64,000 bases of DNA from Eutypella sp. D-1. Taxonomy: Eukaryota; Ascomycota; Sordariomycetes; Xylariales; Diatrypaceae. Position numbers and translations under genes: made by a program. The first letter of the stretch is position 1, and the number at the start of each line of letters is the position of its first letter. Where the stretch lies: NCBI GenBank assembly GCA_023313575.1, contig JAJTTP010000003.1, forward strand, positions 1,302,001 through 1,366,000, given 5' to 3'. Below the pieces are notes generated by a model, which saw only the letters and a program-made list of their open reading frames with translations, was not told the origin of the DNA and made no database searches. Shown here piece by piece: positions 1 through 11,140 of the stretch.

Positions 1-2866
1 CGCACACAACACTGTATTCGCCAGTTTTATCGGCCTACACATGATGATAATGGTGATCTTGTGATACGATTCAATCTCCTTTGCCATTTATGAAGGCGGT
101 CCGACCCAGTAGTATCTATCAGGTTGATCATCATGAGACTGCCAGCGACTGACTTGATATCGCTGCCCCCTGGTTTGCAACGCTCAAGGCCAACGGTCTC
201 TGGGCCAGACGAGCGCTACACAGTACTGCTGTCTACCTAGTAGAGCTCTAGTATGTTAGGGCCGCTGGAGTATATTAGAATTATATATCGTATCTTCTGG
301 ATACCCACCACGACCACGCGACTTGGTGCGGCCCCTGCCCTGGCGCGGACGACGAGAAGCCGGCGCTGATTAGCTGGGTACATAGCGATACAAATAGCCA
401 CCTCCGATTGCGACGGTGGGCAGTGATGGCGTTCTGAGAATATGGAATTCGAAGTGTGGTACTGCTAGACTATTTGGGCAGTTGGAGGGTCAGATCCGTG
501 TAACGTAGAGGTGAGAGACACTACGATCAAGTGACGGTCAAACAGTCTTTCAGCTCACACCCGTGCTGATCTGCAGAGACGCTGATCTGCAGAGAGCGGG
601 AATGTCAGACGGGCATTGGTGGGTGCTTGGGAGGATCAAGACCCGAGGAAATGGCGCCAGGGAATAGTTAGCAGCCATATCACGTAGAAACCTTTTATTA
701 GCGTGGCTGCATTGGCTAGAGCGCGAGCCCGTTGACAACGCTACTTAATTAACGGATCCGTACGATACCATGCGAGGCTCGGACCGATTAGGCAGGATTC
801 TTTTCTACCTCGGGTCAGAGTTGGGGAAATCCTGTGAGCAGATTGTTAAGAAAAGCAAACGAGGGACGAGTGAACCATCATCGATGCGTGTAACATGTGT
901 GAAATTGGACAAAGGGGACAAGGAGGCGGGATGGAGGTTGGGGAGGTCAAGCCATGATATGATCCTTGGCAAGCGGTGCGACACTGGAAGGATACACTAG
1001 AAAATACCACCCTGCCACTTACCTGATGGTTATGTGACCTGCATACAGCTCAAGCGGACAGCGCTTGAACGGCAAGATGGCAGATCGATCTCAAGATACG
1101 GAATAAAGTGCTGATTGGACAATGCGCGTCGCCTACAATGTCTCGAACCGAGGGAGTTGAGGGGATTCCTTGATCAGCAATCATGGATGTGCCTTTTATA
1201 GTGGCGTCTAGACTCCGCACCGCACCGCAGCTACAGCAACACCAGACCTCCCGATTATGACTACTTAGGCATAGTTTATATCAAACTTGTTGGGGTATGT
1301 TGTTCCACGCCCTTTTATGCGCCCTTAATACTCTATATTCGGAGAGGGTCAAGCGATCTTAGGAAGGTATCGCAGCCCCGGAGGCGCGGTGCGTTGGAGG
1401 TTGGAGGAGTTAGGGTCGATAGGCTATAGCGGAGCAGTGATGCTGTACGGCCTGGCAACCTGGATGGGTGATTGTCAGGGGTGGGGATTATAAGCTTTTG
1501 CGCCTAGGCGGGCGCTATGCACGCTATGATTGCTTATCCTGTACTGTAACGTATAGCGGTATGGTGCATGGGTGCTTAGGGGGTATGTATCCTATGATTA
1601 TATAATAACATACTTATATATGTATGTCTCTCCTTGTGCTTTGACTCGCGCGCCATCATACATTGTACATTGGCCACCGCCCGCCTTCGGAACACATTCT
1701 AGATCACATTGCTTCTGCTGCTTGATGTGTGTAGGGTGTGGTCGATCGCGAGGGCCTGCAGTCGCATCAAGCCGCTTTGATAGAGGAGAGGATGGTACCG
1801 AGGTAGCATGTAGAAAGAACACTGTAGCCCTAAAATCTGGAATTGAATTGCAACACCTAGTCTTTCTAGTCTGATATAGGGTGCGGCTCCTCCATGAGCT
1901 TATGGATAAGACGACCAATCAGGCCGCCCACGGTAGATCGTCGAGAGTATGTCCGTACTGTAGGTAGAGGGAGGTAGACATGTATTTGAGGGACCCCGTA
2001 CAACCATTTTCCGTTTCTGGATGGTCTCCCCGAGGAGGTTTGTCATGTTGTCTCTCTTCTTATCACACGCGACCTCGGGATCTAGTCTGTTGCGGCGATT
2101 AAGTCTGTTAGCCCACCACTTCTAGCTAAACCGTCTAGTTCGTTGGTCCTAGCCGTATCCGGCCCCAGATATCCGGTGCGATCGAATGGACGCCCGGAGT
2201 CTGGATGCGCAGCCAATCCCGAGTTCCCCTTTGTTACCTGGTAGGTAGTTGGCAGTCTCTTATATACTATCTCTTCTCTGTATAGGTACCTCCTGCCTAG
2301 GTCGGCAAGAGCCTACTAAGTATAGGGAAGCTATGTCGCGCAGGATTCTAGGTCCTAGACATTCCCCATTCCTTATCTCGCCTATTGTTTGTTTCCAGTC
2401 TAGCGCGAAGCCTAGTAGATACCCAAGTTCCCTTTGGATCCCCTGTCAACGTGCTAATGTTCACTACGATGTGCCTTCCTAGGTGGTCTTCGGGGTAATT
2501 ACAATAGGCAATCTAAATCTGAAGGGTCCCGGGGAAGGTACGTTCTATAGATTTCCCGCCCCGGAGACTGGCGACCCGATATCGCCCAGTAATATGACTG
2601 AACTCCCGTATTGTGGCAAGGTGACATTCAATGTGGTATCCACAGTACATGGTATCGTTGCCCGAATACCATTGTAACTCAGGGCGGTTTGGCGTTCGGC
2701 TGAAATCGACCTGGGAGTGGACATCCCTGACGGCATATATTGAGGACCCTCCCTCCCTCATTCACCATACTCCATCCTGCACGACCTTTCCTTTCCCACC
2801 AAGCCCGGTGCTGCATTTGACAGTTAGACAAGTTATTGGTGAGGTAATCCCAAGCAGCAACAAAAC
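1..2866. other. Gene-free left flank
   Basis: No reading frame here has a recognisable domain, and the short frames on both strands overlap each other without coding character. The last ~120 bases before the OPT transporter (about 2745-2866) are pyrimidine-rich and then A-rich just before the ATG, as is usual for a fungal core promoter and leader. I see no TATA box or operator that I would defend. Confidence 0.6.
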
Positions 2867-5187
2867 ATGGCGTCGACCGAAGCACGACCGGCAGACTTTG
2901 CCGACCACACGGCCCAGACACCCACTACGGAGAAGATCCTCTCCCTAGACGAGAAGCGCGATGGAATCGTCGACGTCGGCAGCGTCGCCGCCGCCGAGGA
3001 GGAACTCGACCTCTATGTGCCCCTGAAGCTTCACGAAAGTGTCGAACACGAGGTGAATCCCTTGACTATTCGTGCTGTTGTTGTTGGTATCATCTTGGGA
3101 TGCCTGGTGAACGCATCTAACCTGTATCTCGGTAAGTCGGTTCTTTGAAATGGCGACACGCGACAGCGCCAAGAGTCTCCCTGTATGGTTTCACTAATGA
3201 ACGGTGCGTAGGCCTAAAAACGGGCTTTACCTTCACTGCCAACATGTTCGGCGCCATCTTTGGTTATGGAATTGTCGCGCTGCTTGCAAAGCACCTACCT
3301 AAAAACTTCCCCATCCTCGGCGGTTCGTTCGGTCCGCAGGAGAACAGCGTCATCCAAGCCGCCGCCACCGGCGCCGGTGGTATCACCGGTATTTTCGTTG
3401 CCGGTATCCCCGCCATGTACCGCCTCGGCGCCCTGGACATGTCACCTAAGGATAGCTTCGGTTCGCTGCTCACCATCACGCTCGTGTGCACGTTCTTCGG
3501 TCTTTTCTTCGTTACTCCCCTACGGAAGTTCTTCATCATCCAAGTCGGCCGCGAGCTGAAGCTCCTGTTCCCCACCTCAACTGCTGTTGCCCTGACCATC
3601 AAGTCGATGCACGCTGGTGCCTCAGGTGCCCGGGATGCCATGAGCAAACTGAAGGCACTTGGTGTTGCCTTCTGCGCCTCCCTGATCCAGCGCGTCGCCT
3701 CATACTACTGCGTAGGCATCCTATACGACTGGCATTTCTTCACCTGGATTCACATCTGGAGCGGATACACCAGCTGGGCGATGCATATCGAAAGCTGGGG
3801 TTGGTGGTTCGAATGGACTCCCGCCTTCATCGGTAGCGGTATCCTGATCGGCATGAACTCGGCCCTTTCCATGTTCGGTGGCTCTGTTATTGCCTGGGCT
3901 ATCATTGGACCTATCCTTGTCAAGACCGGCGAGTGTATTGGCAAGCCCAACTGGGACGAGACTACCCCGGAGTGGGAGGGCTACTGGAACTACGCCTCGC
4001 TCAGCAACCTCGGCCACGAAACACCGTCGCCCCGGTACTGGCTTCTCTGGCCCGGCGTTATGATCATGGTCTGCACATCCATGGCTGAGCTGTTTGTCCA
4101 GTACAAGGTCATCGGTTATGCTTTCCGGTCTGTCTGGCACAACTTCTGCGTCACGATTAACGATATTCTGGTGAAGCGAGGCAAGCATTCCAAGTACTTC
4201 TCCGCGAAGGCTTCCCAGGAGGTTGAGGGCGCGGAGAACATGGTGGAGGATCCCGCCAAGCCTGAGGACCAGGTTCAGCTCTGGATGTGGTTATTGGGCC
4301 TCGTAGCAACCGTCGTTGTCGGCATCATCGTCTTCCACTACAAATGGGGTATGAACCCCGGCCTGACGATTTTGGCCTGCGTTCTCGCCTTCATATTTTC
4401 GTTCCTCGCTATCCAGATCGGTGCCGTGACGGACCAAACACCGCTGACGGCGGCCTCGAAAGCCAGCCAGCTGATCTTCGGCGGTGCGACCTCTGGCAAT
4501 GGCTACTCCATCACAGATGCGCAGCGCGTCAACCTGGTGGCCGGCGGTCTGGCCTCGGGTGGTGCTGAGGTCGCCATGGCTCTGACGAGCGACTTCCGAA
4601 CTGGATTCCTGCTGGGAACGCCACCAAACAAGCAGTGGCATGCCCAGGCGATGGGTACGGTCATATCAATCTTCCTAGCACCGGGTATGTTCGTGCTATT
4701 CACGTCGGCGTACCCCTGTATCCTGGCTGCAGACGCGGAGCACTGCGCATTCGGCGTCCCAAGTGTCGCAGCATGGGCAGCTGTGGCGCAGGCCGTGACC
4801 GACCCTAATGTTTCTATCCCTTTCTCGTCGGGAATGTTCTCAATCGCCATGGGAGTCTTCTGCGTTGCTCAGGTAGTGTTCCGGCATTTCTACCTGGTGG
4901 GTGAGCGGGAGAAGTACCGCGAGTGGCTGCCGAACTGGGGCGCCATCGCTCTCTCTTTCGTCCTGCCGAACCCCGTCTTCACCACGGCTGCTATGTTTGG
5001 CGCCCTCTTGGCCTTTGCGTGGCGTAAGTGGAAGATGTCCTCCTTTGACCTCTACGCCTACGCCGTTGCGGCCGGGTTCATCGCCGGCGAGGGCCTTGGC
5101 GGCGTCATCGGAGCTGTCCTCCAGATCGCCGAAGTCTCGGGCGACATTTACGGCACCAGCGTTGGATGCCCTATGGGTTTTTGCTGA
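2867..5187 (+). CDS. Oligopeptide transporter (OPT family), 746 aa
   Basis: Two exons, 2867-3131 and 3212-5187. The 80-bp intron has a GTAAGT donor, a CTAAT branch site and a TAG acceptor, and splicing restores the run [12 protein letters not shown] across the junction. The protein has a hydrophilic N-terminus of about 60 residues followed by about 14-16 hydrophobic segments. Family motifs visible are the [12 protein letters not shown] loop after the first membrane segment and [20 protein letters not shown] shortly after. Length and motifs fit the fungal OPT branch that includes yeast YGL114W; characterised OPT members import small peptides or metal-chelate peptides across a membrane by proton coupling. 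Substrate and membrane cannot be read from sequence. The start is the first ATG in good context (CAAAACATGG). Confidence 0.93.
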
Positions 5188-5935
5188 TTCCCGATGTGGC
5201 CGAAGCATATGGAGCAGGATGAAACGAAACCAGACGATGATGATATGATGATTTTGCATTGTGTAGATATACCCCGAGAGCGCAGGTTAGGATGGATGGA
5301 ACTCATCGGAGGTACATAATGAGGACAGAAAGGCGATGCGCCATTGGCTCTTGGAGCTTGGAAGCCAGTATCGAGCCGATAATCAACATGCGATGAACAC
5401 ACATTACTCGTAGTTTTCACTTGCACTACGTGAAACTGTCCCCTGCATCATGGCAACCATGTCGAGGTATTTACCTGTGTATCAATCGGAGTTGTGAGAC
5501 CTAGTCTAATAATCTTGTCCAAGACTGGCCCCGGGCCTGGACGTCTCTAATAACTAAGGGTTGGCTTGAGTGGCCAGCCGCAACTTGATGTAAGCACTTG
5601 TCAAGCCACATTTGGGATTGATTGCCTGGACCCACTCTTATCGAGATTTATCACATGTTTTCGTGAATTCCCCGCGACATGTAACAAACCGAAGTTATTC
5701 TCTTACCCGTTGATTGTAGAGTTACTTCGCGTTCATGCGCGTTTCCGTCCATGACTGGGACCTCCACTATCTAAATATTCGTACCTAACTCATCTACTTC
5801 ACACCCACCAAGTACCTGCCCTTCAATAGCTGGGATCCTGCCATTTCCCCATCATCCCTCCCCCCTGCATATATCTTGGAAACCTTCCCCGAACGAATAA
5901 GAGGCCTGGTCATGGGATAGGATCATGGCTGAACG
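5188..5935. other. Intergenic: 3' end of OPT gene and promoter of next gene
   Basis: About 750 bp between two genes on the same strand. Pyrimidine-rich tracts lie at about 5790-5885, with an A/T-rich spot (CTATCTAAATATTC) near 5768, compatible with a core promoter for the gene at 5936. No coding signal is seen. Confidence 0.5.
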
Positions 5936-8900
5936 ATGGCGCCGGTCCAAAACACCTTTACCATCGTACCGAACGCGCCGCCCGGTATCAATTTCAATGG
6001 AAACTTCAACGACATCGGCGGCAATGGCGGCGGCGGCGGCGGCGGCGGCGGGGATGCAGCCGCCCGCCCGATCCCACCTCCCATGACCACGAAACAGGTT
6101 AAGAAGGCGTACCGGGCGAAGAATAAGGGGCCGAAGTTGTCCAAGGCTGAGCAGCGACGCCAAGAGCTGTTCGAGCAGGACCGCATACGCCGTGAGCTTG
6201 AGAAGGAGAGGAACCAGGCCCGCGCCCGTGCTGCCCGCGACAAGAAAAAGGAGAGGGAGGAGAACGAACGCGCTGAGAAGAGGAAGAAGGGGCTGCCACT
6301 GGTTGATGTGCGTCCATCCCAGGATACCATCGCCCGCTTTGTGCGCCCCGTCGGAACAAAGACGAAGACGAATAAGAGTGAGGAACAGGCTGGTGATAGT
6401 GATGCTAGTGGAAGGCCATCACCTGCCCCATTGCCTATGCCGTCGCCGTCTCCCTCGCCCCCTCCTTCGCCGTCTAATTTCTTCGGTCTCCGGGATGCGG
6501 GGGTGGTCGAAGGGCGTAGCAAAGGTGAAAACCACAAGTCTATATTGCCGGATGGTAATGGTAGTGATGATGGTAGTGATGATGATGTCCCGCCTCCAAA
6601 CAAGAAACGTCGAACGGGGACACCACCTCCTTGTTCAAATCATGTCGAAACAATACGACGTTCTCCCGAAGTTCAGCGACCGGCGCAATCAACTGGAGCT
6701 GCCGATATCAAGTCGACTGCCGATGTCGCTGCTGCTGAGCTGAATGATCCCCATCACCATGACAATGTTGTCAAGTTGCCAGAACCGAATCCTATTGACG
6801 TCTATATCGGCGATGTGTTGGCGGATGAACTTGTCTGCCAGCAGCTCCTGAGCGAGTCTTTTGCTGTCAACAGTAGTCCCAACAAGAGCAGTCCCACCAA
6901 AGATCCCGAATCTATCAGTCTACCAGAAGGCGGCGCAGCTGCAGCGGAACCGAGCCAAAATGAACTATCAACACGCAGACCTCCTATTGTTCCTGATGTC
7001 GCTCGTACCTCAGACCAAACGCCTGTACCGAGACCTGCAGCAGGCATGCATCAACAGACGATGACTGGTGATCCATCCTATATATCCCAGTCATCCCATT
7101 CATCCCAGCTCGCTTATCCTACATCTTCCGGATCCATGCCTGCTGCAATTAAGTCGAGGGGTGCTGTGAAGAATGTTGCGTCGTATTGTGCAGGAGAAGT
7201 TCAAAATACAGCCTCGAAGGAGGTAAACACACGGGACAACGTCACTCCTGTAAGACATCCGCCCATATCTACAAAGAAGTCCAACACCACTCATCAGCCA
7301 ACCACGAATCCGCCAAAACATGTCACCCGGAAGCCGTTCGCGCCTGTTTCGGCCCCTCATCTGAATGCTCGCTCACGGAATTCAACATCGATGGGCCCAC
7401 CTCCACGCCCTCCAAAGTTCAAGACGTCTACTCCAGTGACCGATGGCGCAACGAACAGACCGAAGTTCCTTAGGAAAGGTACCCTGGAAAGTCGGCACTC
7501 TAAACCAGATTCAAGCAGTATGCCCCTGGGCCAAGATGCCTCAGCCCTCCCTTCTAGCACACAGGCGTTCGTGCACAGTCACTTGGACGACTTCTTTCCA
7601 AGTCCGTCTCAAGAGGTTCGCGAACTATATGAGGATCCAATTATCTCCATAGAGGCGACGCACACCCACACAATGGCAAGAATCCACGACACCAAACCAT
7701 TACCATCGCCATCGGTTCGAGGGGTGCCGCCCAATAAAGCATCTGCTCTATCAACTACCACTATGAAACATAGCCGAGCAGACATCAATGCATGGCCTTC
7801 AAAACCAGCAGAACACGACACATGCGATCCCCAGGACCAGGCTTCGGTCGGTTATCCGCCCTGCAAATCTCATCGATTGCAGAAACATTCTATTCCCGAT
7901 ATTCCTTTTTTCTCTTCGCAAGATTTTATTCTATCGCAGGACTGGATGGATCGGAAGGATGATGCATATCCCACGGCAAACACCCCGAGCCATAGCAAAA
8001 CCGCTGCCCTAAAAACCAATTCAAGTCAGAACCCTGCGAAAGGGAGTGGATCGACAGATCTCTCCCACTCGAGCAAAAAGATGTGTCCCGATGTTCAAGA
8101 CCAGAAGCCACCCAAGCGACCAGAGGTGCTTTCGCAGCTAAGCAGTAGTGGAAACGGACAAACTCGTCGGGTGTCACGAACCACTGTCAATGGGCTGCCG
8201 GACTCTAATTGCAACCCCCCAAAATCAGCGAAAAACACAACCACACAGTTTGGAGCGAGAAGGGTCGGTGATGTGTTGCCAGTTTCGCGACCAGCTACTG
8301 CCGTGGGTACCATAGGACATCCCAGAAAGTCACAGGAGGGGCCCTCGACAACAAAGGCGGCCCTGGGGAATCAATGTTCCGCACCCCCTCGCCCCTCACC
8401 GCGACCATTTTTCGTCTCGTCAAACCCCAATCGGGAATTCCGGAGCAAATATCTGATCGAGCGAAACAGGTCAGCTGTGTGGGAAGGCTCGACAGCCCGC
8501 CTAAAGGTACAAGAGGACATGGACCAATTCAATAAAGAGGAGGAAGAGGCCGCTGCACGGCTTTTAATGGAATACGAAGGGTTTCAGCAACCGCCAGAGG
8601 TCGGGACTACCAGTACAAATATAAGCGGCAGCGTGCCTCATCCTGAAACCATGGTAACTGAGCATCGGCTCAGCGGGCAACCATCGCCAGCAGCTCGACA
8701 GCCACAGCCGAAGCCTTTGAGCCGGACCGGCCAGACTGTGAACCAGCTTCCGAACACTAAACGAGACGTACAGACGCCGCCAAAGCAACCAACAGATCAC
8801 AACGCGAGCACGCAGGGCCGCCGACAAGTACGACCATCCAGCCGGCCCAGCACCTCGTACCAGGACATGTTGGCCCTGCTGGAGAAGAGCCAAAAACAAT

Positions 8901-9022
8901 CCCAGGAGAAGGATGGAGCGGGGCGGCAACAGGATACGTCTTTCGCACCGCCCCCTGTGGCGTCTCAGGAGACGGATTACGGGGACGCGGAGGTCGAGGA
9001 CTCTTTCCGCGAGTTGCTATGA
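5936..9022 (+). CDS. Uncharacterised 1028-aa disordered protein
   Basis: A single long exon without introns. I do not recognise a named family. A Gly-rich run (about residues 29-40) is followed by a strongly basic, probably helical block (about 55-125) rich in K, R and E, ending in a short conserved-looking motif QDTIARFVR near residue 130. The middle ~700 residues are Ser/Pro/Thr-rich and low in hydrophobics, so probably disordered; they contain two similar short motifs, FFPSPSQEVREL (about residue 544) and PFFSSQDFILSQDW (about 655). A shorter charged helix (about 845-885) and an acidic tail ending EDSFRELL close the protein. QDTIARFV resembles a PCNA-interacting box without the final aromatic residue, and the SQ-containing motifs look like kinase or docking sites, so a chromosome-linked role is possible but is only inference. 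Confidence 0.8.
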   Translation: MAPVQNTFTIVPNAPPGINFNGNFNDIGGNGGGGGGGGGDAAARPIPPPMTTKQVKKAYRAKNKGPKLSKAEQRRQELFEQDRIRRELEKERNQARARAARDKKKEREENERAEKRKKGLPLVDVRPSQDTIARFVRPVGTKTKTNKSEEQAGDSDASGRPSPAPLPMPSPSPSPPPSPSNFFGLRDAGVVEGRSKGENHKSILPDGNGSDDGSDDDVPPPNKKRRTGTPPPCSNHVETIRRSPEVQRPAQSTGAADIKSTADVAAAELNDPHHHDNVVKLPEPNPIDVYIGDVLADELVCQQLLSESFAVNSSPNKSSPTKDPESISLPEGGAAAAEPSQNELSTRRPPIVPDVARTSDQTPVPRPAAGMHQQTMTGDPSYISQSSHSSQLAYPTSSGSMPAAIKSRGAVKNVASYCAGEVQNTASKEVNTRDNVTPVRHPPISTKKSNTTHQPTTNPPKHVTRKPFAPVSAPHLNARSRNSTSMGPPPRPPKFKTSTPVTDGATNRPKFLRKGTLESRHSKPDSSSMPLGQDASALPSSTQAFVHSHLDDFFPSPSQEVRELYEDPIISIEATHTHTMARIHDTKPLPSPSVRGVPPNKASALSTTTMKHSRADINAWPSKPAEHDTCDPQDQASVGYPPCKSHRLQKHSIPDIPFFSSQDFILSQDWMDRKDDAYPTANTPSHSKTAALKTNSSQNPAKGSGSTDLSHSSKKMCPDVQDQKPPKRPEVLSQLSSSGNGQTRRVSRTTVNGLPDSNCNPPKSAKNTTTQFGARRVGDVLPVSRPATAVGTIGHPRKSQEGPSTTKAALGNQCSAPPRPSPRPFFVSSNPNREFRSKYLIERNRSAVWEGSTARLKVQEDMDQFNKEEEEAAARLLMEYEGFQQPPEVGTTSTNISGSVPHPETMVTEHRLSGQPSPAARQPQPKPLSRTGQTVNQLPNTKRDVQTPPKQPTDHNASTQGRRQVRPSSRPSTSYQDMLALLEKSQKQSQEKDGAGRQQDTSFAPPPVASQETDYGDAEVEDSFRELL

Positions 9023-9717
9023 CGTTAGCTATTCTACTTAGGTGGCTAGTATGCTGTATGAATGGGCGGCGGTGCATAGGGACAGCGAATGGATATGCGG
9101 CGCACAGGATTGATTCATTATGATATACATATAGATGCATGGGAGGCCTATGTTTGACGCAGCCATGCGAACAGAGGGTGCTGTCTTGTCGGGCTGGGCG
9201 TCGGGGTCTATATGGCTTGGTCGCCCCATGGCCATTGATGCGGTGGTAGTAAACTAACGATGCGTTACGTTGGGTTTTCGCGCATGGTCATTAGCATAGG
9301 GCCAGTCAGGCTAGTTGATGGTTTAGAAACAAGCAGCTATTGGTATTAAACATAAACTGCCATGTGCCTTCTGAGGCACCAACTACTTAAACAATGAAAA
9401 AGTTGCTATATTCGGACCAGCTGATTATGGAGGGCTTATGGCGCAAGCCATCTCTACTAAAACCCCTGTATAGGAAACAAGTCTGAAGCCAAATCGATCG
9501 TTTTATGGAAAGGAAGAGACGAATACGAAGTCCTGCAGGCAGCCCGCCGTATATCTCCATTCTAACAACCACAAGTCACAGACCAGAGTCAGCCAGCATT
9601 ATTTCATCTGATCTACTACCAAAGGAGACGTCCGAAGCTTCATCAAGAGAGGAGAATTAAGGAAACGCACACCCATTCATGTTGCTTTATAGACCTGACG
9701 GACGGAATCCCATCATC
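9023..9717. other. Convergent intergenic region
   Basis: It lies between the 3' ends of the gene ending at 9022 (+) and the dehydrogenase ending at 9718 (-). Only short unsupported frames are seen. A moderately A/T-rich stretch at about 9330-9420 may serve 3'-end formation. Confidence 0.45.
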
Positions 9718-11140
9718 CTAGTAACCCTGCTTCTTGTTTACCTGGTTGATGAACTTCTCTCCTTTGCTTAGCCTCTCGAGGTTGACGTCGATGATCTCAA
9801 GAAGGCGGTCGGTGTAGTGGTCGGAGTTGCCACTGACGTGAGGCGTGATGATGACGTTGTCCTTGTGCCACAGCGGGTGGTTATCGGGCAGGGGCTCGGG
9901 GTCCGTGACGTCGAGAGCGGCGCCGCGAATCCAGCCCTCATCCAGAGCCTGGATCAGGGCGTCCGTGTCGATCACGGGGCCCCGTCCTATGTTCGTCACG
10001 TACGTCTTGGGCTTCTTCTTCTCTCCTCCTTCGGCCGATGGCGTCGGGGCCGCCTCGTACAGCGCGCGAAACCGCGCCTCGTCCAGCAGCCCGCGCGTGG
10101 CGTCGGTCAGCGGCACGGCGACGACGAGCAGGTCGAGCCCCGAAGTCAGGAACTCGCGCACCTCGGCCTCCGTCGTGCCTGAGTACCACCGCGCCGGCAG
10201 CTTGCCCTCGGGGTCCCCCAAACCCGGCACGTGGTACGCCTTGTCGCGCCGCGACTCCGGCGTCGGCCGCGGGTGCGCCGTGTACGCGTACACCTCCGCC
10301 CCCATCGCCGTCGCTAGCCGGGCTACCTGCCGCCCGATGCTGCCGTAGCCGAGGATGCCACTGGTGCGCCGGGGGTTAGATAGATGCTCAGTTGAGTTGT
10401 ACGCGTTTCATGCGTTAATTGGCTTGCTTGGCTTTCACTTACATGCGCTGCCGCACCACGTCAACTGTGTCTAGGTCGTGGGTGTCGCGATCCCAGCGAC
10501 CCTTCTTCTGATTATCGAGGTACACGGGTACTGAAATTGACGCTAACATTAGACAAGCACACTAGGACACAATCATACGCGACCATTTGTCAGTATTCCA
10601 AGGACAAACGTACGGCGATGCTGATATGCGAGATAAGTCATGATGACCCATTCCGCGATCTGAGGCCTGTCGTGCGTTTGCGTTTATGTTAGTGGGAGGT
10701 GCAGCCGAAGAACCCACACCACTAGCTCCGCAGTTGACTCACCCGTGCACTCCATTAGCAGTCGTGAACGCAACGTCAGTGTCCTTAAAGAGCGGCTTGT
10801 CGAGGGCGTAATTGGCGCCGGCGCTCATGAGCTGCACGAGCTGGAGCCGCGGCGCCTGCTCCGGTCGCGGCATCGCGGGCCCCGTCACCAGCAACGTGAC
10901 CGACCCCCAGTCCACGTCGCCCGGCACTTCGCCCGGCTCCCATGGGTTAAACTGCCGGTCCACGATCTGCAGGCCCGGGTACCGCTTCTTCGCCGACGCG
11001 GTCCACTCCCCCGGGATCGCGAACGGTACCAGGAAGACAAATTTGTGGCCTGTCAGGTCCTTGTTAGGTGGTGACCCGGATGAGGAGGCTGTCGCCGCCA
11101 GTCCGGTTGCCGGGGCTTCGTCGCCGAAGTAATCACCCAT
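9718..11140 (-). CDS. D-isomer-specific 2-hydroxyacid dehydrogenase, 393 aa
   Basis: Four exons on the minus strand: 11140-10743, 10666-10614, 10530-10443 and 10360-9718. All junctions are GT..AG and the frame stays open (1182 nt). The family oxidises or reduces 2-hydroxy/2-oxo acids with NAD(P). The Rossmann motif GYGSIG lies at residues 184-189, just after the last junction. The catalytic set is present: Arg306 in NIGRGPV, Glu335 in DVTDPEPLP and His354 in ITPHVSGN. Exon 2 encodes PQIAEWVIMTYLAYQHR, a conserved segment that supports the splicing. The start at 11140 is the first true ATG; an in-frame GTG lies 12 nt upstream. A loop near residues 285-298 (PSAEGGEKKKPK) looks like a lineage-specific insertion. 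No peroxisomal or mitochondrial signal is obvious, so it is probably cytosolic. Glyoxylate/hydroxypyruvate reductase is the likeliest subclass, but substrate is not proven. Confidence 0.9.

Noticed and set aside
1572..1918. Two overlapping ~100-codon frames on opposite strands
   Set aside because: Neither has a recognisable domain, splice-joinable neighbour or fungal-like codon pattern.
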